Below, piece after piece: positions 8,973-16,925 of a DNA stretch of 64,000 nt. Each line of letters starts with the position of its first letter. Position 1 is the stretch's first letter. The stretch spans positions 1,116,001 through 1,180,000 of the forward strand of contig CAXNLE010000001.1 of assembly GCA_964203235.1 (NCBI GenBank), written 5' to 3'. The notes under the pieces are model-generated. The model was not told where the DNA came from. It did not search any database and was given only the letters and a program-made list of their open reading frames with translations. The stretch comes from BACL27 sp964203235 (GTDB lineage: Bacteria > Actinomycetota > Acidimicrobiia > Acidimicrobiales > Ilumatobacteraceae). The position numbers were made by a program, and so were the translations under genes.

Positions 8973-9842
8973 CTAACCGTTGCTGAATACAAATACGTAG
9001 GGTGCCTCACCAGGTCGCACCGGAAAGTCAAGCCCATTGATTGGCAACTTTGTTCTGATGCCCGGCTCAGGGGCAAACCGTTTATTTACAAAAGTCATCT
9101 CCAAATAAAGTGGCATTCCTGATTCAGTGCACCGATCACTTGTATTTCCATGAAGATGCGCGATCCAAAAGTGAGCCTTAAGCAATTCAACAATGCTCAT
9201 GAACTGCTCTCTTCTGGTGTCATGTATCTCCATTATCAATACCGGCACGTCAGCCAACAAATCGACGTCTTCTTTGCCGCGCAGTAGATCCCACTCGCCG
9301 CCCTCAATATCAATTTTTACGATTGTGCGCATCGGATCAGATCGATAACTCAGAGCATCAATAAACGAAATTTCATTTCCTCTAGTAACTTTATGAACAA
9401 CAAACTTTCTGATATGGATGAATCGATTTTTTCGGATTCTGAAAGTAGGTAGATAAGTGACTAGAGCTATGAGCGATCTCTTTAGATCCTCAAGAGTGAA
9501 TTTTCGTTCGGATTTCGGTCGACGCGATCGAATCTCATAGATAGACCTTCTGCCCATATAAATCAAACTTTTGATGATTCCAAAAACTGATATAGAAGCA
9601 TCAAAAAATACAATATTTTTAGGAGAAATATTTTCTTTCTTCAGTTCAAGAAGCGCCTGCTCAAAACTCCATTCAGCACCGAGCCCAAATGAGAGACATC
9701 CGTTAATTTCACCTAGAACTGGGCGTGGCAAGAGATAGCCACCATCTGCATTACGCCCGAGGCGAACCAGGTCAGACATCTGTGGATTTAATTCTCTTGG
9801 CGCATAACACACAGTTCTGAAAGATTTTGACAGCGAATTCAT
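8973..9842 (-). CDS. FkbM-type SAM-dependent methyltransferase
   Basis: A 289-residue protein. The centre and C-terminal half match the FkbM methyltransferase core: GLGAEWSFEQALL near the SAM site, and IVKIDIEGGEWDLL, the family's hallmark IDxEGxE segment, around residue 180. Such enzymes O-methylate sugars, lipids or secondary metabolites. The middle (about residues 95-155) is rich in basic residues and is not typical. It is convergent with the acyl-CoA dehydrogenase (6 bp gap) and divergent from the metallo-hydrolase; there is no biosynthetic cluster around it, so the substrate is unknown. Confidence 0.75.
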   Translation of the reverse strand: MNSLSKSFRTVCYAPRELNPQMSDLVRLGRNADGGYLLPRPVLGEINGCLSFGLGAEWSFEQALLELKKENISPKNIVFFDASISVFGIIKSLIYMGRRSIYEIRSRRPKSERKFTLEDLKRSLIALVTYLPTFRIRKNRFIHIRKFVVHKVTRGNEISFIDALSYRSDPMRTIVKIDIEGGEWDLLRGKEDVDLLADVPVLIMEIHDTRREQFMSIVELLKAHFWIAHLHGNTSDRCTESGMPLYLEMTFVNKRFAPEPGIRTKLPINGLDFPVRPGEAPYVFVFSNG

Positions 9843-9883
9843 CCGATAAAACTAACAGAAAAGCAATCGTCTAGTCTCAGAAT

Positions 9884-11191
9884 ATGAGCACAAGCAAGAG
9901 TATGAATCCGATTGAACTGTCAACCAGAGTTATCGATTCAGGAGTTGTTGATCAACCTCTAAATCGTGTCACTAATGAAATCACCGAACTTGCAGAGGGT
10001 CTAGCAATAGTTGAAAGCTTCAGTCATAGTGCCGTTTTTGACACTGGCGATGGTTTGATGTGCTTTGACGCGTCGGGTGCGGGTAGTGGCAAAGACGTGG
10101 TCAACTCAATTCGTTCTTGGCGCACCGATCCATTTTCAACACTTGTTTATACGCATGGCCACGCTGATCACGTAGGTGGAAGTTTCGCTTTTGCCGCCGA
10201 TGCAACGAACAATAATCATCCAAAACCACATGTCATTGGGCACGAAAATGTCAACGCCCGTATAGATCGCTACACACAAACAAGTGATTGGAATATTCGA
10301 ATTAATCAGCGCCAATTTGGTGGCATCCGCAGTGACATGGGCTTGAACATCGGTGAGAACTTGCAACGCTTCTTGCCACGCGCCACGATGCGTCCAGACG
10401 AAACTTTTCGTGAGTCACATGTTTTTTTGGCAGGCGGCACGCAAATTGAGTTACATCACGCTCGTGGTGAAACAGACGACCATCTGTGGGCATGGTTACC
10501 CGAGAAGAAATGGTTGTTCTCAGGCGACTTCGTTATTTGGAATTATCCGAACGCTGGTAATCCGCAAAAAGTTCAGCGATATGCATTTGAATGGGCGCAA
10601 GCACTGCGCCGAATGATCGAACAAGGACCTGAGTTATTGGTCCCCGCACACGGCTTACCAATTGAAGGCAAAGCGCGCATTGCAACTGTGCTTGATGACA
10701 TTGCTACATCTCTTGAGAGTCTCGTTACTCAGGTAATTGAAATGATGAATAGTGGCGAAACATTAGACACGATCATTCACACGATCAGAGTTCCGCAGTA
10801 CATTTTGGACAAACCATACATGCGACCCCTCTACGATGAACCAGAATTCGTCGTAAGAAATATTTGGCGACTCTATGGCGGCTGGTGGGATGGCGCGGCA
10901 TCACGACTCAAGCCAGCGCCCGACGCACAAGTTGCAATTGAGCTAGCAAAACTTTCAGGTGGAGCAGAAAATTTAATGACTCGTGCGCTTGAATTAATGT
11001 CCAGCGGCGACATTCGTTTGGCGTGCCACCTTGCAGACTTCGCAGGATGGGCAGCACCGCAAGATACGACGATCCATGCCAATCGCGCGACCATCTACGA
11101 ACAACGTCGAAAAACTGAACTCTCATTAATGAGCAAAGGGATATTTAAAGGCGCTGCCCGCGAATCCAAAGCAATTGCCGAAAAGAAATAA
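9884..11191 (+). CDS. Alkyl-sulfatase-like metallo-beta-lactamase-fold hydrolase
   Basis: The dinuclear-zinc motif THGHADH is at residues 90-96, with further ligands in HHARGETDDHLWAW (HxxGxxDD) and VPAHGLPIEG. After about residue 270 the protein continues with a helical domain (LYGGWWDG and ALELMSSGD region) like the dimerisation domain of SDS hydrolase-type alkyl sulfatases. At 435 residues it is shorter than SdsA1-type enzymes (about 650), lacking the C-terminal SCP2-like domain and an export signal, so it is probably cytosolic. Role: hydrolysis of alkyl sulfate esters or a related ester; the exact substrate is inferred only at family level. Confidence 0.82.
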   Translation: MSTSKSMNPIELSTRVIDSGVVDQPLNRVTNEITELAEGLAIVESFSHSAVFDTGDGLMCFDASGAGSGKDVVNSIRSWRTDPFSTLVYTHGHADHVGGSFAFAADATNNNHPKPHVIGHENVNARIDRYTQTSDWNIRINQRQFGGIRSDMGLNIGENLQRFLPRATMRPDETFRESHVFLAGGTQIELHHARGETDDHLWAWLPEKKWLFSGDFVIWNYPNAGNPQKVQRYAFEWAQALRRMIEQGPELLVPAHGLPIEGKARIATVLDDIATSLESLVTQVIEMMNSGETLDTIIHTIRVPQYILDKPYMRPLYDEPEFVVRNIWRLYGGWWDGAASRLKPAPDAQVAIELAKLSGGAENLMTRALELMSSGDIRLACHLADFAGWAAPQDTTIHANRATIYEQRRKTELSLMSKGIFKGAARESKAIAEKK

Positions 11192-11196
11192 TTTTG

Positions 11197-11269
11197 TGGG
11201 CGCGACGGGGCTCGAACCCGGGACCTCTACCATGTCGAGGTAGCGCTCTACCAACTGAGCTACGCGCCC
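11197..11269 (-). tRNA. tRNA-Val(GAC)
   Basis: A full cloverleaf can be drawn: acceptor GGGCGCG/CGCGCCC, D-stem GCTC/GAGC, anticodon stem CTACC/GGTAG, T-arm with TTCGAGC, discriminator A, no encoded CCA. The anticodon is GAC with A35, C36 and A73, all consistent with valine. Two oddities: position 33, nearly always U, reads C (loop TCGACAT), and the outer T-stem pair 49-65 is C opposite U. A second, decayed copy lies 1.27 kb away in the same orientation. It may be functional, since its acceptor stem is perfect, but the anomalies make that less certain. Confidence 0.85.
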
Positions 11270-11301
11270 TTACTTTCGTAAAAGCATACCTGTTTTATAT
11301 T

Positions 11302-11328
11302 GACGGAGGTTCGATTCCGCCAGCTCCA
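11302..11328 (+). pseudogene. tmRNA-like 3'-end fragment (possible attachment-site remnant)
   Basis: On the plus strand a T-arm (GGAGG, loop TTCGATT, CCGCC with one A-G mismatch) is followed by AGCTCCA, and preceded by TTGAC. This matches the 3' end of tmRNA genes, which typically close with T-arm then CAGCTCCA. The 300+ nt that should precede it are absent: the tRNA-Val on the other strand and a coding gene occupy the space. tmRNA and tRNA 3' ends are standard integration sites for phages and islands, so I read this as a duplicated att remnant. A tRNA fragment with the same acceptor end is an alternative. Confidence 0.5.
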
Positions 11329-11346
11329 TTAGTTATTTATTAAAGA

Positions 11347-12195
11347 TTATTTATAACGGTTAAGGAACGCTTCAATTGGCGCATTGAAGCGACTGCTATT
11401 CACACTCACATCTTGAGTCGAAAGCACCGAGAACCATACTGACGACACCACGGCAACAGATCCAATCACTTGCATCCACTTCAGCCTTCTACTCGGGCCT
11501 GTCGGAAAACAACCGATGAGCACAAGCGTTGCAAGCGTGGTGACTAGAAACGTTACGATCACAACTTGAGGAACGAGTGGCCACGTACCTGATAGTCGCG
11601 TTCGACGAATGGTCTGGAAATCATCAACCTGCTTGAGCATTCGATTTAAGTCACGTTCATTAACGATGTCGGCTTGTTCAATTGCAATGACTGCACTTCG
11701 AATATCCAGAGCCTGCTGCTCGGCTGAATTGCGCACAATCGTGGGCGCTACGCCCAACGCCGAATTTTTCGTCTTTTGGGTTCGATTTAAGCCGGTGGCT
11801 TCCACCAAGACACCCTTAACGCCATTCTCTGACAACTCCGTGTCACGAATAGTTTCAACATAGGTGGTAATTTTTAAAATCGCATCGCTCAAAGTTGCAT
11901 CTTGCTTGTAATCCAGAATTGTTTCAGAGAGAGCCGACAATGAAGCCAGCTCATTCTTCAAGCTTGAGTTTGCAGAACTTGCACCTTGCCATGCGGTCAC
12001 ATTCGCAAATGAGCCAATGAAGATAAATGCAGATCCAACAAAACGCAATGCTGCAGTCATCACGTTGTCATCGTGTCGGTTTTCGCTGCCCTTTTTAAGC
12101 GACGCCTTCATAAAAGGCAAGACAATCAAAAGAGCGGGTAGAAGACAAATCAATATCCGCACTAGCGGCGATGACTGCAATATGGATTCATACAT
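11347..12195 (-). CDS. DUF4239/bestrophin-like membrane protein
   Basis: A 282-residue protein with two N-terminal helices (about 10-30 and 47-68), a roughly 135-residue soluble helical middle, and two C-terminal helices (about 206-227 and 234-256). The order, a segment of the form RRxRL before helix 3 and short ends after helix 4 resemble the DUF4239 (bestrophin-like) family, whose function is unknown. It is the only gene between the tRNA-Val and its decayed copy, so it may be cargo of the event that produced that duplication. No clear operon partner. Confidence 0.6.
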   Translation of the reverse strand: MYESILQSSPLVRILICLLPALLIVLPFMKASLKKGSENRHDDNVMTAALRFVGSAFIFIGSFANVTAWQGASSANSSLKNELASLSALSETILDYKQDATLSDAILKITTYVETIRDTELSENGVKGVLVEATGLNRTQKTKNSALGVAPTIVRNSAEQQALDIRSAVIAIEQADIVNERDLNRMLKQVDDFQTIRRTRLSGTWPLVPQVVIVTFLVTTLATLVLIGCFPTGPSRRLKWMQVIGSVAVVSSVWFSVLSTQDVSVNSSRFNAPIEAFLNRYK

Positions 12196-12635
12196 AGTCC
12201 TAAATGTTATGTGATTCGCCCATCGGCAGTCGCTCTCGAAGGTTAATCAGAGGTAAACATATTTAAACAGCCCTTAAACCAAAATCTTCTTATCCAACTT
12301 TTTCGCACCACACACCAAATGCTCGAACGGATTGTGCTCGTTTACGACAAACCTCTTTCAAATGACGAATTGCCAACCATTTTTTAACATCTTCCAATTA
12401 CGAAAGTGGCTTCCATCTATCAACGGGTCATAAAAACCCCACAAAACATATATAAAGATTGAATTGCGAAGCAACGAGACCACCCGAACCAGGGATTCCT
12501 ACCATGTCGAGGTAGCGCTCCACCAACTGAGCTACGCGCCCTTGCTGAACAGGCAGCATAACGTGCGGGTTTGTCAGTCAAAAGAGTGAAATGCGATACT
12601 AGGTGTTAGTTGTTAAACAAAATTATGGGGGCTTC
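12196..12635. other. Intergenic region with decayed tRNA copy
   Basis: About 440 bp without a coding gene. The first 270 bp are AT-rich and show no frame, repeat or hairpin that I can support. The last part holds the tRNA-Val pseudogene and then a short leader with GGGGGC before the PanB-like gene. Confidence 0.6.
12469..12541 (-). pseudogene. Decayed duplicate of tRNA-Val(GAC)
   Basis: Positions 12499-12543 match 11227-11271 with a single mismatch, covering the acceptor 5' strand, D-arm and anticodon arm, including the same unusual C33. Beyond the anticodon stem the copy degenerates: the T-loop region still aligns loosely, but the T-stem cannot pair and the acceptor 3' strand reads CGTTGCTTCGC instead of CGCGCCC. 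It cannot form an acceptor stem, so it is a pseudogene. Same strand as the intact copy. Confidence 0.85.
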
Positions 12636-13445
12636 ATGGCGAAATTAACACTCAAAGATCTTTTCGAAGCGAAGGGCAAGCGACACCTGACTCAGGTTTT
12701 TGTGCGCACGCCAAACGAAGCCGCCGCCTGCGAAGAAGCAGGCATTGACATGCTCGTCGCTGCCGAATTACATGACGGCCAATCAAGTGATTATGTTGGC
12801 ATTCGTAAAGCCGCGCCAAATACTTTTCTTACAATCGGCTTGGCAGTCAACACATATCCGAGCCATGCCGAAGTACTACGCAACGCGTATCGCCTCATGG
12901 GTGTTGGTGCCGACACACTTTATTGCGGATACGGGATACCAACGATCAAAGCTCTCGCAGACGAATACATCCCAGTAGTTGGTCACGTTGGACTTGTGCC
13001 ATATAGAAATTCGTGGTTCGGCGGAATGAAAGCCGTCGGCAAAACAAGCGCCGAAGCACTTCGTGTTTACGAACTCACAAAACAATACGAGGACGCTGGC
13101 GCTGTCGGTGTAGAAATGGAAGTTGTCCCCGCGCAAGTCGCTACCGAAATTTCAAAGCGCACAAAGATGCTGATCATCGGCATGGGTGCTGGCGTCAACT
13201 GTGATGTTCAGTATCTTTTCGCAACCGACATTCTTGGTGACAACGAGGGCCACGTGCCACGACACTCTAAGGTCTACCGAGATTTCAAATCCGAATACCA
13301 TCGTCTACATCGCGAGTCTGTGGCTGCGTTCAAAGAGTTTCGCAGTGATGTACTGACCGGTTCATACCCTTCCGCACAAAATGATGTTTCAATTGACAAG
13401 CGCGAATTAACTGCATTCCTCAAAGCTATAAAATCTAAAAACTAG
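12636..13445 (+). CDS. PanB-like ketopantoate hydroxymethyltransferase family protein lacking canonical metal ligands
   Basis: A 269-residue protein in the PEP mutase/PanB barrel superfamily. The C-terminal half aligns well with PanB: VGHVGLVPYRNSWFGGMKA, EMEVVPAQVATEIS (catalytic-base Glu) and LIIGMGAGVNCDVQ. In the N half, however, the segments that hold the PanB metal ligands (VGDS, ADLPF and KIEGG in E. coli) read AAELHDG, IGLAVNT and LYCGYG. The start at MAKLTLKDL follows GGGGGC; an earlier ATG (12603) would add 11 residues. It may be a true PanB with a rearranged site or a different lyase of the superfamily; there are no panC/panD neighbours to help. Confidence 0.7.
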   Translation: MAKLTLKDLFEAKGKRHLTQVFVRTPNEAAACEEAGIDMLVAAELHDGQSSDYVGIRKAAPNTFLTIGLAVNTYPSHAEVLRNAYRLMGVGADTLYCGYGIPTIKALADEYIPVVGHVGLVPYRNSWFGGMKAVGKTSAEALRVYELTKQYEDAGAVGVEMEVVPAQVATEISKRTKMLIIGMGAGVNCDVQYLFATDILGDNEGHVPRHSKVYRDFKSEYHRLHRESVAAFKEFRSDVLTGSYPSAQNDVSIDKRELTAFLKAIKSKN

Positions 13446-13469
13446 GCCGAATTTATTAGACCGTGTCAG

Positions 13470-14549
13470 TTAGACCGTATCGATAAGTCGTAAAGCGACT
13501 TCATTGGCTAGCAGTCGCCCAGTGCGAGTTAAGACAATGCGATCTTCGTGCTGTTCGAGCAACTCACTCATTTCTTCGAGATCTACTTCGCTAAACGAAC
13601 CGAGCGGCACGCCCTCACGCGTGCGTACTAATAGTTGCAACGCTTCGCGCTTGCTGGTCTGCGCGTCAAGAGTTTCGCTAGAAGATTCCGGTGATTCGCC
13701 GGCCATGACCAGTTCGATATAGCGCTCAGGAGTTCGCACATTCCACCAACGACGACCGTTCAAGTGCGCATGCGCGGCACTACCAAAACCTTCATAGTTA
13801 CCTTGCTGCCAATACAGAGAATTATGTTCACACTCATGACCAGGCTTTGCCCAATTAGAAATCTCATAATTCTTCAATCCGCTCGCTGATAACGCATCAT
13901 CACAAATTAAATATTTGTCGGCTTGATCATCATCGTCGGGGTGACGATCTGGCTGCGTCGCCAAAACTGTGTTGGCTTCAACTGTCAACCCATAGGCCGA
14001 AACATGAGGCGGATTTAATGCCACGACGTCACTAATGGTTTGCGACCAGTCGTTAACTGTCTCGCCCGCTGCGCCATAAATTATGTCGAGATTAAAAGTT
14101 TTAAAGCCCGCTTCGCGCACATAGGCAACAGAGCGACTTACATTTTCGGGATTATGAGTTCTGCCAAGAGACTTCAAAACTTGATCAACAGTTGACTGCA
14201 CACCAATGCTGACTCTGTTAACACCGCCGGCTATAAATTTCTGCAACATCGCCAGCGTTATGTCATCTGGGTTGCATTCGACCGTCACTTCAGCGCCAGG
14301 CGCCAACGGTATTTCAGCAAGCACACTCATCAATTCATCTGCCGGCACAAGTGTTGGCGTACCACCGCCGATAAATACGCTCGTCGCTTTGGGCATTTCC
14401 GCAGCGACACTGCACTGAATGTGTGTGCGCATCGCGGAGAGGTAGTCGCTCGTTAGTTGATGACGATCTGTGAATGTAGCGAAGGCACAATAGTCACACT
14501 TCTTCGCACAAAAGGGAATGTGAATATAAACACCGAAGCCTGGGTGCAC
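13470..14549 (-). CDS. hemW: HemW-type radical SAM heme chaperone
   Basis: A radical SAM protein of the HemN/HemW family with VYIHIPFCAKKCDYCAF near the N-terminus (CxxxCxxC cluster motif plus the following Cys), GGGTPT, and a C-terminal HemN domain. The short N-terminus without the HemN-specific leader suggests HemW, a heme-insertion chaperone, rather than coproporphyrinogen dehydrogenase. GTG at 14549 is chosen because it begins 4 nt after the upstream stop; an ATG at 14633 would overlap that gene by 80 bp and add non-family sequence. It is the last gene of the lepA-to-hemW minus-strand run. Confidence 0.9.
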   Translation of the reverse strand: MHPGFGVYIHIPFCAKKCDYCAFATFTDRHQLTSDYLSAMRTHIQCSVAAEMPKATSVFIGGGTPTLVPADELMSVLAEIPLAPGAEVTVECNPDDITLAMLQKFIAGGVNRVSIGVQSTVDQVLKSLGRTHNPENVSRSVAYVREAGFKTFNLDIIYGAAGETVNDWSQTISDVVALNPPHVSAYGLTVEANTVLATQPDRHPDDDDQADKYLICDDALSASGLKNYEISNWAKPGHECEHNSLYWQQGNYEGFGSAAHAHLNGRRWWNVRTPERYIELVMAGESPESSSETLDAQTSKREALQLLVRTREGVPLGSFSEVDLEEMSELLEQHEDRIVLTRTGRLLANEVALRLIDTV

Positions 14550-14553
14550 AGGT

Positions 14554-15081
14554 TTAGCTTTGTGTCGTCGGTGGCACGAACAACAAGTCAAGAGCGGCAA
14601 GTCTTGGCCCGACTTGATCAATTGGAATGTCAAGCATCACGGCGATCGCTCGGGTGTCATGCGCACGCACCGTTATAACTTTGCCATTGAAGTCTTGTCG
14701 CTGAACCTGAATCATCCGCAAAAAACGCTCAAGCATCTTAAATTCAAGACCATCGCGCATTGAAAGTTTTGCGACATCGATTCGTAATTTCGTTGGCGCC
14801 GATGCACCAGGCTGATTATCTTCAACTCGCAATGGGTCACGTGGCAACAACTGATCAATCGTGACTCCATAAAATTTTGCCAACTTTTCGAGCCGCGGCA
14901 CAGAAATCGCTCGCTCGCCTCGCTCATATGCACCGAGCACGGAAGCCTTGAACTGTTCATGCGATTGAAGTTCCACATCGCTGAGCGATAAGTTTTTTTG
15001 CTGGCGGATTGAACGCAGCCGCTCACCCACCATTCTTGAAAAGGGTGATGGTTCGCTTAGGTCTTCGTCAGATTGACTCAT
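14554..15081 (-). CDS. BldD-like XRE regulator with c-di-GMP-binding signature
   Basis: A 175-residue protein: XRE helix-turn-helix at about 15-80 (VGERLRSIRQQKNLSLSDVE, then YERGERAISVPRLEKLAKFY), a linker, and a C-terminal domain. Residues 128-142 read RQD, eight residues, then RAHD, matching the RxD-X8-RxxD signature by which Streptomyces BldD binds tetrameric c-di-GMP. BldD is a developmental master repressor in streptomycetes; in this non-sporulating context the targets are unknown. The gene starts 2 bp after rsmE in the chaperone operon, and hemW follows after 4 bp. Confidence 0.85.
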   Translation of the reverse strand: MSQSDEDLSEPSPFSRMVGERLRSIRQQKNLSLSDVELQSHEQFKASVLGAYERGERAISVPRLEKLAKFYGVTIDQLLPRDPLRVEDNQPGASAPTKLRIDVAKLSMRDGLEFKMLERFLRMIQVQRQDFNGKVITVRAHDTRAIAVMLDIPIDQVGPRLAALDLLFVPPTTQS

Positions 15082-15083
15082 GG

Positions 15084-15764
15084 TTAATTTCGTTTTCTTC
15101 GATAGTCCGACATTAGAACAGCGGCGCTCACCGCTGCTGTTTCTGCTCGCAAAACAGTCTCACCGAGCGAAACTAGACCTGAACAGTTTTCGGTCTCCTG
15201 TGGTGCAAAGCCACCTTCGGGGCCCACCGCAATTGTTCGATGAGACGCGTCAAGGCAAACTCCGTTTGGGTCAGCAATAAACAGGTTGGCGATAGTCGAC
15301 ATCTCAATTACGCCATGAACGTTTGGCAACCAAGTGCGACGTGATTGCATAGCTGCTTCACGAGCAACTCGTCTAAGGCGCTCAATATTTTTATTTGATC
15401 GGTCATGATCCCAGCGCACCACACTACGAACGGTCGGAGCAAGCACAACAATTTCATCAACGCCGATTTCGGTGAGTTTTTGAACAGTCCATTCAGGACG
15501 ATCACCTTTAACCAATGAAAACGCAACAGTTAATGGCCAACTCGGTGCGGCAGTCGTAAAAACTTCACTAGTCGCTTCAATCGCTGCATCGGCACTCAAA
15601 ACGCTTGAGTACCACTTACCCTTACCGTCACTCACCGTCACGGTGTCGCTTGGCTTGACTCGTAAAACCCGCAGCAAATGGTGTGCGTCAATTTCGTCTA
15701 ATACTGGTGCATCAATCGCATCGACAAACACATGTGCTGTCGAATCACGAAGTTCAGATATCAC
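15084..15764 (-). CDS. rsmE: 16S rRNA m3U1498 methyltransferase
   Basis: SPOUT-class methyltransferase of 226 residues. An N-terminal PUA-like domain (HHLLRVLRVKPSDTVTVSDG) precedes the trefoil-knot domain with KLTEIGVDEI, and the SAM-site segment VGPEGGFAPQE with LGETVLRAETA near the C-terminus. It methylates U1498 in the decoding site of the small subunit. Its start overlaps the stop of dnaJ by 4 bp (ATGA-type coupling). The dnaJ-rsmE pairing is common in actinobacteria. Confidence 0.95.
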   Translation of the reverse strand: MISELRDSTAHVFVDAIDAPVLDEIDAHHLLRVLRVKPSDTVTVSDGKGKWYSSVLSADAAIEATSEVFTTAAPSWPLTVAFSLVKGDRPEWTVQKLTEIGVDEIVVLAPTVRSVVRWDHDRSNKNIERLRRVAREAAMQSRRTWLPNVHGVIEMSTIANLFIADPNGVCLDASHRTIAVGPEGGFAPQETENCSGLVSLGETVLRAETAAVSAAVLMSDYRRKRN

Positions 15765-16918
15765 GAAAATGCAGACTTAATTTTCGATTTAACTCGACTC
15801 TCTTGTACAGAAAAAGACTCGCCACGAAGTTTCGCCAATTCTTCAAGCAATTCTCGCTCGCGTGCGTTCAATTTTTTTGGTATAAAAACTGCGATCTGAA
15901 CCCGAAGGTCGCCTCGAACTTGATTGCGAGCGCGTCCACCTTGATTCAAGGACGGAACACCTCTTCCCTTCAAGACAAATTCATTGCCATGCTGAACGCC
16001 CGCTGGTACAACTAAAGTTTCGTCACCATCTAGTGTCGCCAAAACAAATTCTGCGCCAAGAGCCGCTTGAGAAATTGAAACTTTTACTTCTGTAATCAGA
16101 TCATTTTCTTCGCGTCGATACATTTCGTGATCGCCAACTTCAATGTGAACGTATAAATCGCCGGCTTCTCCACCACGAGGGCCAACGCCACCACGACTGG
16201 TAACTCTCATCGTCTGACCTGCGGCGATTCCTGCCGGAATTTCAACGCTGTGTGTTTGCTCTCGGGTTACACGACCCTCGCCGCGGCAAGTTGCACAGGG
16301 CGTCTCGATTCTTTGCCCGGCACCACGACACTTGCCGCATGGGCTAGCCGTGACCATTTGACCGAGAATGCTTTGGCGTGTTCGACGAATCTGACCACTT
16401 CCACCGCAATCAGAACATGTTGTCACCGAGGTTCCTGCGGCCGCACCAGTGGCACTGCAATCATCGCAACGAACCGCCGTACGAATAGTCACGGCAGAAG
16501 TACAACCAAATACGGCTTGTGCGAACTCGATCTTTAATTGAGTTTCTAAATCTGGCCCACGTTGCGGACCAGCCGATTGACGTTGACCTCCTCCACCACC
16601 AAACGGTGAGTCTCCGCCGAAAAATGCATCGAAGATACTGCCGAATCCACCGCCACCAAATGGGTCACCGCCTGCACCGTTGCCTCGACCTCCTCCCGAA
16701 ATTCCTGCTTCACCAAATTGGTCATAGCGCGCGCGAGTATTTTGATCAGACAAAACTTCGTAGGCCCGACTCAATTCTTTGAATTGCTCTTCAGCCTCAG
16801 GATTATTTGGGTTCGCATCTGGATGCAACTCGCGCGCACGCTTGCGATACGCACGTTTCAACTCTTCTTGACTCGCAGATTGCGATACGCCCAACAACTT
16901 ATAAAAATCTGCAGCCAT
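15761..16918 (-). CDS. dnaJ: Chaperone DnaJ
   Basis: Co-chaperone of DnaK. The 385 residues contain an N-terminal J domain with HPD (HPDANP), a Gly/Phe-rich stretch (about 75-115), a zinc-finger domain with four CxxC repeats around 150-210 (the first reads CDDCSATG, slightly off the CxxCxGxG form), and C-terminal substrate-binding domains. It follows hrcA by 7 bp, the classical hrcA-dnaJ arrangement of Gram-positive heat-shock operons. I see no CIRCE element upstream of hrcA. Confidence 0.96.
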   Translation of the reverse strand: MAADFYKLLGVSQSASQEELKRAYRKRARELHPDANPNNPEAEEQFKELSRAYEVLSDQNTRARYDQFGEAGISGGGRGNGAGGDPFGGGGFGSIFDAFFGGDSPFGGGGGQRQSAGPQRGPDLETQLKIEFAQAVFGCTSAVTIRTAVRCDDCSATGAAAGTSVTTCSDCGGSGQIRRTRQSILGQMVTASPCGKCRGAGQRIETPCATCRGEGRVTREQTHSVEIPAGIAAGQTMRVTSRGGVGPRGGEAGDLYVHIEVGDHEMYRREENDLITEVKVSISQAALGAEFVLATLDGDETLVVPAGVQHGNEFVLKGRGVPSLNQGGRARNQVRGDLRVQIAVFIPKKLNARERELLEELAKLRGESFSVQESRVKSKIKSAFS

Positions 16919-16925
16919 AAATACT

